Below are positions 26,832 through 35,572 of a stretch of 50,211 nucleotides of DNA, in pieces. How positions within the stretch are numbered: the first letter of the stretch is position 1; each line of letters opens with the position of its first letter. Made by a program: the position numbers and the translations under genes. The notes under the pieces are model-generated. The model was not told where the DNA came from. It did not search any database and saw only the letters and a program-made list of their open reading frames with translations. This DNA is from Oscillospiraceae bacterium (GTDB lineage Bacteria; Bacillota; Clostridia; Oscillospirales; Oscillospiraceae), in assembly GCA_017456645.1 (NCBI GenBank), contig JAFTIZ010000018.1:1-50211 (forward strand). The letters run 5' to 3'.

Positions 26832-27749
26832 ATGACCAAAGTATTTATTGATGGCAGTGCCGGCACCACTGGCCTGCGTATCTGGGAGCGCCTTTCCGGC
26901 CGCACCGATTTAGAGCTGATCAAGCTCCCCGATGAGCTGCGCAAGGACGCTGCTGCCCGAAAGGACGCTCTGTTCAGCGCGGATATCGCGTTTTTGTGCC
27001 TGCCCGATGCCGCCGCCATTGAGGCTGTGGCTCTGGCGCAGGGTGCAAATGTGAAGATCATCGACACCTCCACCGCCCACCGCACCAATGACAATTGGGC
27101 TTACGGCTTTGCGGAACTGTCGGATGCCCACCGTGAGGCCATTCGCAACTCCAGCCGTGTGGCTAACCCCGGCTGCCATGCCAGCGGCTTCATCGCATCG
27201 GTGTATCCCCTGGTTGCCAAGGGCGTCATCCCCGCGGATTTCCCCCTGACGGCCTATTCCCTAACCGGCTATTCCGGCGGCGGCAAGAGCCTGATTGCGG
27301 AATACGAGGACGAAAACCGTGATCCCCGCCACGAAAGCCACCGCATTTACGGCACGACCCTGCGCCATAAGCATCTGCCGGAAATGCGCAAGATCTGCGG
27401 TCTTGCGCAGGCTCCCGTGTTCTCCCCCATTCTGGGCGATTTCTACGAGGGCATGGCCACCACCATCCTGCTCCCCGGCTTTGACTGCCAAAAGGTTTTC
27501 GATTGCCTGAGCGAACATTACGAAGGCGAGAAAATCGTCACCGTTGCCCCCCTAGGCGGCGACGAGAGCGTGCTGTACGCCTCCACATTTGCCGGCAAGG
27601 ATTCTATGCGCATCACTGTCAGCGGCCACGAAAGCCAGACCATAGTCACGGCGCTGTTCGACAATCTGGGCAAAGGTGCCTCCGGCGCAGCCATTCAGAA
27701 TATGAACATTCTGCTGGGCGTGGACGAAACCACCGGCCTGGACATTTAA
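26832..27749 (+). CDS. argC: N-acetyl-gamma-glutamyl-phosphate reductase, short type 2
   Basis: 305 aa, shorter than the usual 340-350 because it is the type 2 form. It reduces N-acetylglutamyl phosphate to the semialdehyde with NADPH. The nucleotide-binding start is VFIDGSAGTTGLRIWERL and the catalytic Cys is C115 in VANPGCHASGF. SLTGYSGGGKSLIAEYE and the HRIYGTTLRHKHLPEM segment match the type 2 family. It begins two bases after argH, so the genes are tightly linked. Confidence 0.94.
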   Translation: MTKVFIDGSAGTTGLRIWERLSGRTDLELIKLPDELRKDAAARKDALFSADIAFLCLPDAAAIEAVALAQGANVKIIDTSTAHRTNDNWAYGFAELSDAHREAIRNSSRVANPGCHASGFIASVYPLVAKGVIPADFPLTAYSLTGYSGGGKSLIAEYEDENRDPRHESHRIYGTTLRHKHLPEMRKICGLAQAPVFSPILGDFYEGMATTILLPGFDCQKVFDCLSEHYEGEKIVTVAPLGGDESVLYASTFAGKDSMRITVSGHESQTIVTALFDNLGKGASGAAIQNMNILLGVDETTGLDI

Positions 27750-27756
27750 TTTAGTT

Positions 27757-27821
27757 ACAAGATACAAGATGTTCTTGGTTTTCCCTATCTCGTATCTCGT
27801 ATCTTGTATCTCGTATCTTAT
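27757..27821. repeat. 7-bp tandem repeats able to fold, argC-argJ gap
   Basis: Two ACAAGAT units (27757-27770) are followed, after 16 bases, by five 7-bp units (27787-27821: ATCTCGT, ATCTCGT, ATCTTGT, ATCTCGT, ATCTTAT). The first set is the reverse complement of ATCTTGT, so the RNA can form a hairpin, with alternative registers. It fills nearly the whole 90-base gap. No T-run follows. Confidence 0.75.
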
Positions 27822-27839
27822 CAATCAGGAGATAACTAT

Positions 27840-29054
27840 ATGAAACTGATTACTGGCGGCGTATGTGCCGCAAAGGGTTTTAAAGCGAACGGTGTGCATT
27901 GCGGCATCCGCAAGAATCATACCAAGAAGGATCTGGCGCTAATCGTCTCCGACGTTCCCGCCACCGCCGCCGCTGTTTATACCACCAATCTGGTCAAGGG
28001 CGCTCCCCTGCTGGTGACCAAAAAGAATATTTCCAACGGCATTGCTCAGGCTGTGATCTGCAACAGCGGCAACGCCAACACCTGCAACGCCGACGGCATC
28101 GAGATCGCCGAGAAGATGTGCGCTCTGGTGGAAAATGCCACCGGCATCGCCGCCTCCGACGTAGTCGTTGCCTCCACCGGTGTCATCGGTCAGCCTCTGG
28201 ATGTGACCCCCATTGCCGAGCATATGGCGGTGCTGACGGAGGGTCTGAGCTACGAGGGCAGCCTCAATGCCGCTCAGGCCATCATGACCACGGACACCAT
28301 CTCCAAGGAGATTGCTGTGGAGTTTACCATTGGCGGCAAGGTTTGCCGCATGGGCGGCATCGCCAAGGGCAGCGGCATGATCCACCCCAACATGGCCACC
28401 ATGCTGGTGTTCATTACCACTGACTGCGCCATTTCTTCCGAAATGCTGCAGAAGGCGCTGTCTTCCGACATTCAGGCCACCTTCAATATGCTCTCCATCG
28501 ACGGCGACACCTCCACCAACGACATGGTTACGGTGCTGGCTAACGGCATGGCGGGCAACGGTCAGATTGCCTGCGACGGTGAGGATTTCGCCACCTTCAT
28601 GAAGGCACTGAACACTCTGACCGTCAACCTCTGCCGCACCATCGCCGGTGACGGCGAAGGCGCTACCAAGCTCTTGGAATGCAGCGTTTCCGGTGCGGAT
28701 ACTCTGGAGGCAGCCAAAATCGCCGCCAAGAGTGTCATCTGCTCCAGCCTGCTGAAAGCCGCCATGTTCGGCGCCGATGCCAACTGGGGGCGTGTACTGT
28801 GCGCCATCGGTTACAGCGGTGCGGACGTGGATGTGACCAAGGTGGACGTTTCCTTCCGCAGCGCCAAGGGCGAGATCGCCGTCTGCAAGGACGGTGCCGG
28901 CATCCCCTTCTCCGAGGAGATTGCCAAGGAAGTCCTGCTGGAAAAAGAAATCGAGATCGTCATTTCCGTGGGCGACGGCCCTTACAGCGCCTGCGCATGG
29001 GGCTGTGACCTGACCTACGATTACGTTAAGATCAACGGAGATTACCGTACATAA
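27840..29054 (+). CDS. argJ: bifunctional ornithine acetyltransferase/N-acetylglutamate synthase
   Basis: 404 aa. The start at 27840 has GGAGAT upstream; a longer frame would begin inside the repeat. ArgJ moves the acetyl group from N-acetylornithine to glutamate, and bifunctional forms also use acetyl-CoA. The precursor should cut itself between A186 and T187 in KGSGMIHPNMATML, leaving Thr as the catalytic nucleophile. GSGNANT-like NSGNANTCNA and STGVIGQPLD are also present. Because no argA or argE is in this operon, the acetyl-recycling route is expected. Whether this enzyme is mono- or bifunctional cannot be told by eye. Confidence 0.95.
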   Translation: MKLITGGVCAAKGFKANGVHCGIRKNHTKKDLALIVSDVPATAAAVYTTNLVKGAPLLVTKKNISNGIAQAVICNSGNANTCNADGIEIAEKMCALVENATGIAASDVVVASTGVIGQPLDVTPIAEHMAVLTEGLSYEGSLNAAQAIMTTDTISKEIAVEFTIGGKVCRMGGIAKGSGMIHPNMATMLVFITTDCAISSEMLQKALSSDIQATFNMLSIDGDTSTNDMVTVLANGMAGNGQIACDGEDFATFMKALNTLTVNLCRTIAGDGEGATKLLECSVSGADTLEAAKIAAKSVICSSLLKAAMFGADANWGRVLCAIGYSGADVDVTKVDVSFRSAKGEIAVCKDGAGIPFSEEIAKEVLLEKEIEIVISVGDGPYSACAWGCDLTYDYVKINGDYRT

Positions 29055-29065
29055 GGAGCATACCT

Positions 29066-29929
29066 ATGGACATCAATTTTTCCAATGCCCAGCGGGCAGA
29101 AGTGCTGACCGCTGCCCTGCCCTACATTAAAAAATACAGCGGTAAGACCGTTGTCATCAAATACGGCGGCAACGCCATGATCAACAAAACTCTGAAGCAG
29201 CAGGTCATGGAGGACATCGCCCTGCTTTGGCTTATCGGTGTCAAGGTGGTGCTGGTTCATGGCGGCGGCCCTGAGATCAGTCAGACCATGGAGAAGTTCG
29301 GCAAGGAGGCCAAGTTTGTCAATGGTCTGCGTGTCACCGACAAGGAAACCGTGGACATCGTGCAGATGGTTCTGGCCGGCAAGATCAACAAGACGCTGGT
29401 GAACCTGATTCAGATGAAGGGCGGTCACGCCATGGGTCTGAGCGGCATTGACGGCGGCATCATCGAGGCCACCATGAAGGACGAGACTCTGGGTTATGTC
29501 GGCGAGATCACCAAGGTGCGTCCCCAGCCCATCGAAGCGCTGCTGGAGAAGAATTACATCCCCGTGATCTCCACCGTAGCCAGCGACCGTCAGGGCAATA
29601 CCTACAACATCAACGGCGACACCGCCGCTGCCCGCATCGCCGGTGCCCTGAACGCCGAGCGTCTGATTATGATGACCGATATTGCTGGCATTCTGATGGA
29701 CAAAGATGATCCCTCCACCCTGATTCCCCACATCACCGTGGACGAAGCAAAGAAGCTGTATGAATCCGGGGTCATCTCCGGTGGCATGATCCCCAAGGTG
29801 GATTGCTGCATTGATGCCATCGAGCACGGCGTGGACAACGTGGTCATCATGGATGGCCGCATCCCCCACTCCATCCTCATGGAGCTGCTGACCGACGAAG
29901 GCGCCGGTACCATGGTCATGAAAGGCTGA
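29066..29929 (+). CDS. argB: acetylglutamate kinase
   Basis: 287 aa. It phosphorylates N-acetylglutamate. VVIKYGGNAM opens the amino acid kinase fold, then VLVHGGGPEIS, and GLSGIDGG and MIPKVDCCIDAIEHGV in the C-terminal half. An N-terminal helix of about 25 residues precedes the core, a trait of arginine-inhibited forms in the acetyl-recycling pathway, so feedback inhibition is plausible (family knowledge, not shown here). AAGGAG precedes the start. Confidence 0.96.
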   Translation: MDINFSNAQRAEVLTAALPYIKKYSGKTVVIKYGGNAMINKTLKQQVMEDIALLWLIGVKVVLVHGGGPEISQTMEKFGKEAKFVNGLRVTDKETVDIVQMVLAGKINKTLVNLIQMKGGHAMGLSGIDGGIIEATMKDETLGYVGEITKVRPQPIEALLEKNYIPVISTVASDRQGNTYNINGDTAAARIAGALNAERLIMMTDIAGILMDKDDPSTLIPHITVDEAKKLYESGVISGGMIPKVDCCIDAIEHGVDNVVIMDGRIPHSILMELLTDEGAGTMVMKG

Positions 29930-29934
29930 TTAAC

Positions 29935-31104
29935 ATGAGCATCACCGCAATTGATAAAGAATATGTAGCCGGCACCTACGGCCGGTTTCCCGTGGAGCTG
30001 GTTGCCGGCAAGGGCAGCATCTTCACCGGCTCCGACGGTAAGCGCTACATCGATATGGGCTCCGGCATCGGTGTTACCGCCTTCGGCTCTGCCGATGATG
30101 CATGGCTGGCTGCCGTCACCGCGCAGCTGAATAAGCTGCAGCACACCTCCAACCTCTATTACACCGAGCCTTGCGCCATGCTTGCCAAGGCTCTGTGCGA
30201 AAAGACCGGCATGAAGAAGGTTTTCTTCTCCAATTCCGGCGCGGAGGCTAACGAATGTGCCATCAAAGTGGCAAGAAAGTACTCCGCCGAGAAAAAGGGC
30301 GACGACCACTACACCATCATCACTCTGGTCAACAGCTTCCACGGAAGAACCCTGACTACCCTCTCCGCCACCGGTCAGGATCACTTCCACAAGCTGTTCA
30401 ATCCTCTGACCCCCGGCTTTGTTTCCGTGGAGGCTAACAATGTGGCGGCGCTCACCGAAGCCGTTGCCACTTGCAAGCCCGCCGGTATCCTCTTTGAGGT
30501 GGTGCAGGGCGAGGGCGGCGTGCTGCCCCTGACTGCAGAATTTGTCAATGCCGCCGCAAGATTAGCTGCGGACAACGACATCCCCCTGATGGTGGACGAG
30601 GTGCAGACCGGCAACGGCCGCACCGGCAAGCTCTATGGCTATATGCACTTCGGCATTCACCCCGATATCGTTTCTACTGCCAAGGGTCTAGGCGGCGGTC
30701 TGCCCATCGGCGCTACGATGATGAGCGAGAAAGTTCAGAATGTTCTGGCTTCCGGCGACCACGGCTCTACCTACGGCGGCAACCCCGTCTGCTGCGCCGG
30801 TGCGCTGAGCGTCATAGATCGGCTGGACGATGCCTTCCTGGCAGAGGTTCAGACCAAGAGCGAGTATGTGTTCAGTGCCCTGAACGGCGCCAAGGGTATC
30901 AAAGGGGTATCCGGTCTGGGTCTGATGATCGGCATTAAGACCGTCCGTCCTGCTAAGGAAGTAGTGATGGAGTGCATGGAGCAGGGCGTTCTGTGCCTGA
31001 CCGCCAAGGACAAGGTGCGTCTGCTGCCCGCCCTGAACATCCCCATGGACACCCTAAAAGAGGCCATCAACGTGATCAAATCCGTTTGCGCCAAGGAGGA
31101 ATAA
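29935..31104 (+). CDS. argD: acetylornithine aminotransferase
   Basis: 389 aa. A class III PLP transaminase making N-acetylornithine. [18 protein letters not shown] and [20 protein letters not shown] are family segments, [14 protein letters not shown] binds [21 protein letters not shown] carries the Asp that pairs with the ring nitrogen, and the Schiff-base Lys is in [14 protein letters not shown]. It starts six bases after argB with only a weak ribosome binding site, suggesting coupling. Confidence 0.94.
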   Translation: MSITAIDKEYVAGTYGRFPVELVAGKGSIFTGSDGKRYIDMGSGIGVTAFGSADDAWLAAVTAQLNKLQHTSNLYYTEPCAMLAKALCEKTGMKKVFFSNSGAEANECAIKVARKYSAEKKGDDHYTIITLVNSFHGRTLTTLSATGQDHFHKLFNPLTPGFVSVEANNVAALTEAVATCKPAGILFEVVQGEGGVLPLTAEFVNAAARLAADNDIPLMVDEVQTGNGRTGKLYGYMHFGIHPDIVSTAKGLGGGLPIGATMMSEKVQNVLASGDHGSTYGGNPVCCAGALSVIDRLDDAFLAEVQTKSEYVFSALNGAKGIKGVSGLGLMIGIKTVRPAKEVVMECMEQGVLCLTAKDKVRLLPALNIPMDTLKEAINVIKSVCAKEE

Positions 31105-31106
31105 TC

Positions 31107-32096
31107 ATGCATACCTTTAACAATAAGCATTTTCTGAAGCTGCTGGATTTCACTCCGGCGGAAATTGAATATCTGATCGATCTGGCCGCCGACCTGAAGG
31201 CCAAGAAGAAGGCCGGCATTCCCCATCGGCTCTGCGAGGGCAAGAGCATTGCCCTGATCTTTGAAAAGACCTCCACCCGCACCCGCTGCGCCTTTGAGGT
31301 TGCCGCCGCGGATCTGGGCATGCACCCCACCTATCTGGATCCCACCGGCTCCCAGCTGGGTAAGAAGGAGAGCATCGCCGATACCGCCCGGGTTCTGGGT
31401 CGGATGTACGACGGCATCGAGTACCGGGGCTACGGTCAGGAGATCGTGGAAACCCTGGCCGCCTATGCCGGTGTCCCCGTCTGGAACGGCCTGACCAATG
31501 AGTTCCATCCCACCCAAATTCTTGCGGATTTCCTGACAATTCGGGAGCATTTCGGCAGTCTGAAGGGCAGAAAGTTCGTCTACATGGGCGATGCCCGGTA
31601 CAATATGGGCAACTCTCTCATGGTCGGCTGCGCCAAAATGGGCATGCACTTCGTGGCCTGCGCCCCGGAGAAGTACTTCCCCAACGCCGAGCTGATCGAA
31701 ACCTGCCAAGCCATTGCCGCCGAGACCGGCGCGGTGCTGGAATTTAACTCCGAAGTGGCCTCCGCCGTCAAAGGCGCTGATGTGATCTACACCGATGTGT
31801 GGGTTTCCATGGGCGAGCCGGACGAAGTCTGGAAGGAGCGGATCGAGGATCTGCTGCCCTATCAGGTCAACAAGGCTGCCATGGATCTGGCAGGACCGCA
31901 ATGCCGCTTTATGCACTGTCTGCCTGCGTTCCATGATCTGAACACCACCATTGGCAAGCAGATCCACGAGAAGTTCGGTCTGAATGCCATGGAAGTCACC
32001 GATGAGGTATTTGAAAGTGAGCAGTCCATCGTCTTTGACGAGGCTGAGAACCGGATGCACACCATCAAAGCCGTCATGGCCGCCACTTTGGCATAA
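31107..32096 (+). CDS. argF: ornithine carbamoyltransferase
   Basis: 329 aa. The start at 31107 is fixed by AAGGAGG just upstream, two bases after the argD stop. It makes citrulline from ornithine and carbamoyl phosphate. Carbamoyl-phosphate contacts STRTR (in [14 protein letters not shown]) and HPTQ ([11 protein letters not shown]) are seen, then HCLPAFHD, the OTC signature with its Cys. It is the last gene of the operon. Genes for carbamoyl-phosphate synthase (carAB) are not in the window. Confidence 0.96.
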   Translation: MHTFNNKHFLKLLDFTPAEIEYLIDLAADLKAKKKAGIPHRLCEGKSIALIFEKTSTRTRCAFEVAAADLGMHPTYLDPTGSQLGKKESIADTARVLGRMYDGIEYRGYGQEIVETLAAYAGVPVWNGLTNEFHPTQILADFLTIREHFGSLKGRKFVYMGDARYNMGNSLMVGCAKMGMHFVACAPEKYFPNAELIETCQAIAAETGAVLEFNSEVASAVKGADVIYTDVWVSMGEPDEVWKERIEDLLPYQVNKAAMDLAGPQCRFMHCLPAFHDLNTTIGKQIHEKFGLNAMEVTDEVFESEQSIVFDEAENRMHTIKAVMAATLA

Positions 32097-32102
32097 ATCA
32101 TT

Positions 32103-32137
32103 CCGCCGGCGAGGGTACTCCCCCGCCGGCGGTTTTT
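32103..32137 (+). terminator. terminator of the arginine operon
   Basis: CCGCCGGCG pairs with CGCCGGCGG, with extra pairing of GGG and CCC toward the loop, followed by five T. Confidence 0.92.
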
Positions 32138-32214
32138 CATTTCCGTCCGATTAACCAAATTCTGGCATAGGGATTTGTAAAAACTGTAACAATTCCCAAG
32201 GATAAAAATGTATC

Positions 32215-32243
32215 TTGACTTTACTCTGCTAAAGTGGTAATAT
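32215..32243 (+). promoter_or_regulatory. histidine operon promoter
   Basis: TTGACT (32215-32220), 17-bp spacer, TAATAT (32238-32243), about 30 bases before the regulator start codon. An inverted repeat occupies the spacer (next entry). Confidence 0.72.
32218..32235. promoter_or_regulatory. inverted repeat between -35 and -10, probable HisR operator
   Basis: ACTTTA-CTCTGC-TAAAGT: 6-bp arms and a 6-base centre. Its place inside the promoter and next to a gene for a TrpR-family regulator suggests binding by that protein to block RNA polymerase. The match to any known HisR motif was not checked. Confidence 0.5.
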
Positions 32244-32273
32244 ATCCACATCACTACACACGGAGGGATCGCC

Positions 32274-32555
32274 ATGAATCGAAACGCATCCATGGATCGT
32301 CTGTTCCAGACCATTCTCAATCTGGAGTCCATCGACGAGTGCTACGCCTATTTTGAAGATCTTTGCACCATCAAAGAGCTTAACGATATGTCCCAGCGGC
32401 TGGACGCCGCCATCTTGCTGGACGATGGCCTGAGTTATCAAAAAATCATGGAGCAGGTGGCGATCTCCACCGCCACCATCGGCCGTGTGAGCCGCTGCCT
32501 GAACTACGGCACCGGCGGCTATAAGACCGCGATTCGGAAGCTGGAGGAGGACTGA
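32274..32555 (+). CDS. YerC/YecD-type TrpR-family regulator, probable histidine operon repressor HisR
   Basis: 93 aa, nearly all one TrpR-like helical domain. The N-terminal half (FQTILNLESIDECYAYFEDLC, TIKELNDMSQRLDAAILLDD) fits YerC. The helix-turn-helix is about residues 53-78 (SYQKIMEQVAISTATIGRVS), followed by CLNYGTGGYKTA. Related YerC-type genes often lie at the head of histidine operons in Clostridia and are predicted as HisR, presumably sensing histidine. Here it is the first gene, two bases before hisZ, with an inverted repeat in the promoter, so it likely represses its own operon. Strong GGAGG before the start. Confidence 0.85.
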   Translation: MNRNASMDRLFQTILNLESIDECYAYFEDLCTIKELNDMSQRLDAAILLDDGLSYQKIMEQVAISTATIGRVSRCLNYGTGGYKTAIRKLEED

Positions 32556-32557
32556 CT

Positions 32558-33673
32558 ATGCATACCACGGTTGGTTCCGCTGAGCGCGTTGCCCTGAGCC
32601 TTCGCGCCCTGTACAATCAGTACGGCTACAGCCAGTACAAAATGAGCAAATTCGAGGAATATGACCTCTACGCCCGGAACAAGGATTTCCTGATCTCCGA
32701 CGGCGTGATCACCTTCACCGATTTAAGTGGCAAGCTCATGGCTCTGAAGCCCGACGTGACGCTGTCTATCGTAAAGAACAGCAAGGATTGCGCCGGCGTG
32801 CGCAAGCTGTACTACAATGAAAACGTCTACCGGGTCACCAAGGGTGCCCACGGCTATCGGGAGATCATGCAGGTGGGTCTGGAAGCCATCGGCGATGTGG
32901 ATGCTTACACCATCTGTGAAGTTCTGCTGCTGGCTGCTAAAAGCCTGCGCGCGATCTCTGATGCGGCGGTGCTGGATATTTCCCATCTGGGTCTGCTGTC
33001 GGAGCTGATGGCGTTTATCGGTGTTCCCGATGACAAAGAGGCGCAGCTGGTAAAATTCATCAGCGAGAAAAACGCCCACGAAATGACGGATCTGTGCCGT
33101 GGTTGCGGTATCTCGGAAGAAAATATCAGCCTGCTGCGCAGCCTGTTTGCTATGAACGGCGCTCCTAAATGTGTGCTGCCTGAGCTAAAAGCTCTGCTGT
33201 CCGGCAAGGTCAGCGATGCGGCGCTGGCACAATTTGAAGCTGTTATTTGCGCGCTGGAGGGCAGCGGCGTGGAAGACCTGCTGCGCATCGATTTCTCCGT
33301 GGTGGATGATATGCATTATTACAACGGCTTCGTGTTTAAGGGTTTTATAAACGGACTGCCCGGCAGCCTTCTTTCCGGCGGTCAGTACGACAATCTTATG
33401 GACAAAATGAAGCGCAGCGACCGTGCCATCGGCTTTGCCGTGTACACAGATCTGCTGGAGCGGCTGGAACAGCCTGCCGATCCTTACGATGTGGATACGG
33501 TGCTGCTGTATGATGCCGGTTGTTCTCTGTCCGACATTCGGCGGCAGGCTCAGAGCTTGACCGCTCAGGGCATCAGCGTGCTGGTACAGCAGACCAGACC
33601 TGAGAACATTCGATTTAGACAGCTTTTGAAGCTGTCCGGAAATGAGGTGAAGCTCCTTGAAAACAATGCTTAA
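32558..33673 (+). CDS. hisZ: ATP phosphoribosyltransferase regulatory subunit
   Basis: 371 aa. HisZ resembles histidyl-tRNA synthetase without activity and is needed by short HisG. Seen are the class II motif-like ALKPDVTLSIVKNS (HisS: RPExTxxxxR), YNENVYRVTKGAHGYREIMQVGLEAIG, and the late YYNGFVFKGFINGLPGSLLSGGQYDNLMDKM, where HisS has its second signature. True HisS would be longer and carry a C-terminal anticodon domain of a different kind. Neighbouring short hisG supports the call. Confidence 0.93.
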   Translation: MHTTVGSAERVALSLRALYNQYGYSQYKMSKFEEYDLYARNKDFLISDGVITFTDLSGKLMALKPDVTLSIVKNSKDCAGVRKLYYNENVYRVTKGAHGYREIMQVGLEAIGDVDAYTICEVLLLAAKSLRAISDAAVLDISHLGLLSELMAFIGVPDDKEAQLVKFISEKNAHEMTDLCRGCGISEENISLLRSLFAMNGAPKCVLPELKALLSGKVSDAALAQFEAVICALEGSGVEDLLRIDFSVVDDMHYYNGFVFKGFINGLPGSLLSGGQYDNLMDKMKRSDRAIGFAVYTDLLERLEQPADPYDVDTVLLYDAGCSLSDIRRQAQSLTAQGISVLVQQTRPENIRFRQLLKLSGNEVKLLENNA

Positions 33674-34295
33674 TGTGGCTCTTCCTAAGGGTCGGCTGGG
33701 CGAAAAGGTTTACGCCATGTTTGAAAAGGCCGGCTTCCCTTGTCCTTCCATCAAGGAAAACAATCGCAAGCTGATCTTCGAGAACGAGGAATGCGGCGTT
33801 CGCTACTTCTGGGTCAAGCCCTCGGACGTGGCCATTTACGTGGAGCGGGGCGCGGCGGATATCGGCGTGGCCGGTAAGGACATCCTGCTGGAGTACGAGC
33901 CGGATATTTATGAACTGCTGGATCTGGATCTGGGTAAATGCCGTATGTGCGTGGCGGCCATGTCCGGCTGGCGGGATGACACCCGGCGCACCCTGCGGGT
34001 GGCTACCAAATTCTCCAACATCGCCCAGAATTACTACTGCTCCAAGGGTCGGGATATCGACATCATCCACCTCAACGGCTCCATTGAGATTGCCCCCATT
34101 CTCGGACTCTCCGACGTGATCGTGGACATTGTGGAGACCGGCACCACCCTGAAGGAAAACGACCTGCTGGTCTACGACACCATCGTTCCCATCTCCGCCC
34201 GGCTGATCGCCAACAAGGCCAGCTACAAATTCAAGGGCAGCGAGATCGACAGCATCGTCACAAGCATTTCCAGCCAACTGGAGGAAGGCAAATGA
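33657..34295 (+). CDS. hisG: ATP phosphoribosyltransferase catalytic subunit, short form
   Basis: 212 aa, lacking the C-terminal regulatory domain of long HisG and thus dependent on HisZ. It joins ATP and PRPP, the first step to histidine. NVALPKGRLGEKVYAMFEKAG opens the protein; the PRPP-binding loop is in DVIVDIVETGTTLKENDL. I place the start at TTG 33657 because GAGGTG is seven bases upstream; the ATG at 33666 would be 16 bases away. It overlaps hisZ by 17 bases. Confidence 0.93.
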   Translation: MKTMLNVALPKGRLGEKVYAMFEKAGFPCPSIKENNRKLIFENEECGVRYFWVKPSDVAIYVERGAADIGVAGKDILLEYEPDIYELLDLDLGKCRMCVAAMSGWRDDTRRTLRVATKFSNIAQNYYCSKGRDIDIIHLNGSIEIAPILGLSDVIVDIVETGTTLKENDLLVYDTIVPISARLIANKASYKFKGSEIDSIVTSISSQLEEGK

Positions 34296-35572
34296 TCAAG
34301 ATCATGAAATACGGTGAAGTTTCACCGGACGAGATCTTCGCCCGTGTGGAGCCTGCCTTTAACGTAACGGATATTGTAGCCGAGATTATTGCAAACGTTC
34401 GCAAAAATGGCGACAAAGCCCTGTTTGAATACTGCGAAAAGTTTGACAAAGCCAAGCTCACCGCTCTGCAGGTGACCAAAGCTGAGATCGACGAGGCTGT
34501 GGCCTCTGTAGACCCCGCGTTCCTTGAGATTCTGGAAAAAGCGGCGGCCAACATCCGCAAATTCCATACCCGTCAGGTGCGCAACAGCTTCATCATCAAC
34601 GATGAGGACGGCATCGTCATGGGTCAGAAGATCATTCCCGTGGATCGTGCCGGTCTGTACGTCCCCGGTGGCACCGCCGCCTACCCCTCTACGGTGCTGA
34701 TGGACTCCATCCCCGCCAAGATTGCCGGTGTTCGGGAGCTGGTCATGGTGACCCCTCCCAATGCCGAGGGCAAGGTCAACCCCGTGATTCTTGCCGCGGC
34801 TTATGTGGCCGGCGTGGATAAGATCTTCAAGGTCGGCGGCGCTCAGGCCGTGGCGGCTCTGGCTTACGGCACCGAGAGCATCCCCCGCGTAGACAAGATC
34901 GTGGGCCCCGGCAACGCCTTTGTTGCAGAGGCCAAGCGGCAGGTTTTCGGTCAGGTATCCATCGATATGATCGCCGGCCCCAGCGAGATTCTCATCATCG
35001 CTGACGGCAAATCCAACCCCCGCCACCTTGCCGCCGACCTTTTAAGTCAGGCCGAGCATGATAAGCTGGCCTCCGCCGTTCTGGTCACCGACAGCAGTGA
35101 ACTGGCCTTAGCCGTTCAGGCAGAGCTGGAGGTTCAGATCCCTCAGCTGGAACGCGCCGAGATCGCCCGGGCATCCATCGACAGTAACGGCAAGATCATC
35201 GTTGCCGACAATTTGAAGGAAGTCATCGCCATCTCCAACGAGATTGCCCCCGAGCATCTGGAGCTGTGCGTGGACAATCCCTTTGATTACTTAGACAGCA
35301 TCCGCCACGCAGGCTCGATTTTCATGGGCCGCAACTGCCCTGAGGCTCTGGGCGACTATTTCGCCGGCCCGAACCACACCCTGCCCACCAGCGGCATGGC
35401 ACGGTTTTCTAGCCCCCTGAGCGTGGACGACTTCATCAAAAAGACCCAGTACACCTACTATACCCGCGATGCGCTGGCACGGGTGGCCAAGGATGTGGCC
35501 ACTTTCGCCACCGCTGAGGGTCTGACCGCCCACGCAAGAAGCGCGGTGATCCGCACGGAGGAAGACGCATGA
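34292..35572 (+). CDS. hisD: histidinol dehydrogenase
   Basis: 426 aa. A Zn2+ and NAD+ enzyme that oxidises histidinol twice to histidine. RAGLYVPGGTAAYPSTVLMDSIPAKIAG and the signature IDMIAGPSEILIIADG are present, plus SQAEHDKLASAVLVT (Zn ligands Gln/His) and NHTLPTSGMARFSSPLSVDDF. It overlaps hisG by ATGA. Confidence 0.97.
   Translation: MIKIMKYGEVSPDEIFARVEPAFNVTDIVAEIIANVRKNGDKALFEYCEKFDKAKLTALQVTKAEIDEAVASVDPAFLEILEKAAANIRKFHTRQVRNSFIINDEDGIVMGQKIIPVDRAGLYVPGGTAAYPSTVLMDSIPAKIAGVRELVMVTPPNAEGKVNPVILAAAYVAGVDKIFKVGGAQAVAALAYGTESIPRVDKIVGPGNAFVAEAKRQVFGQVSIDMIAGPSEILIIADGKSNPRHLAADLLSQAEHDKLASAVLVTDSSELALAVQAELEVQIPQLERAEIARASIDSNGKIIVADNLKEVIAISNEIAPEHLELCVDNPFDYLDSIRHAGSIFMGRNCPEALGDYFAGPNHTLPTSGMARFSSPLSVDDFIKKTQYTYYTRDALARVAKDVATFATAEGLTAHARSAVIRTEEDA

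Noticed and set aside
27757..27821. CRISPR array
   Set aside because: Units are 7 bp without spacers, and no cas genes are present; it is a simple tandem repeat.
32558..33673. Histidyl-tRNA synthetase (hisS)
   Set aside because: It is shorter, lacks the usual anticodon-binding end, and stands before a short hisG, which needs hisZ.
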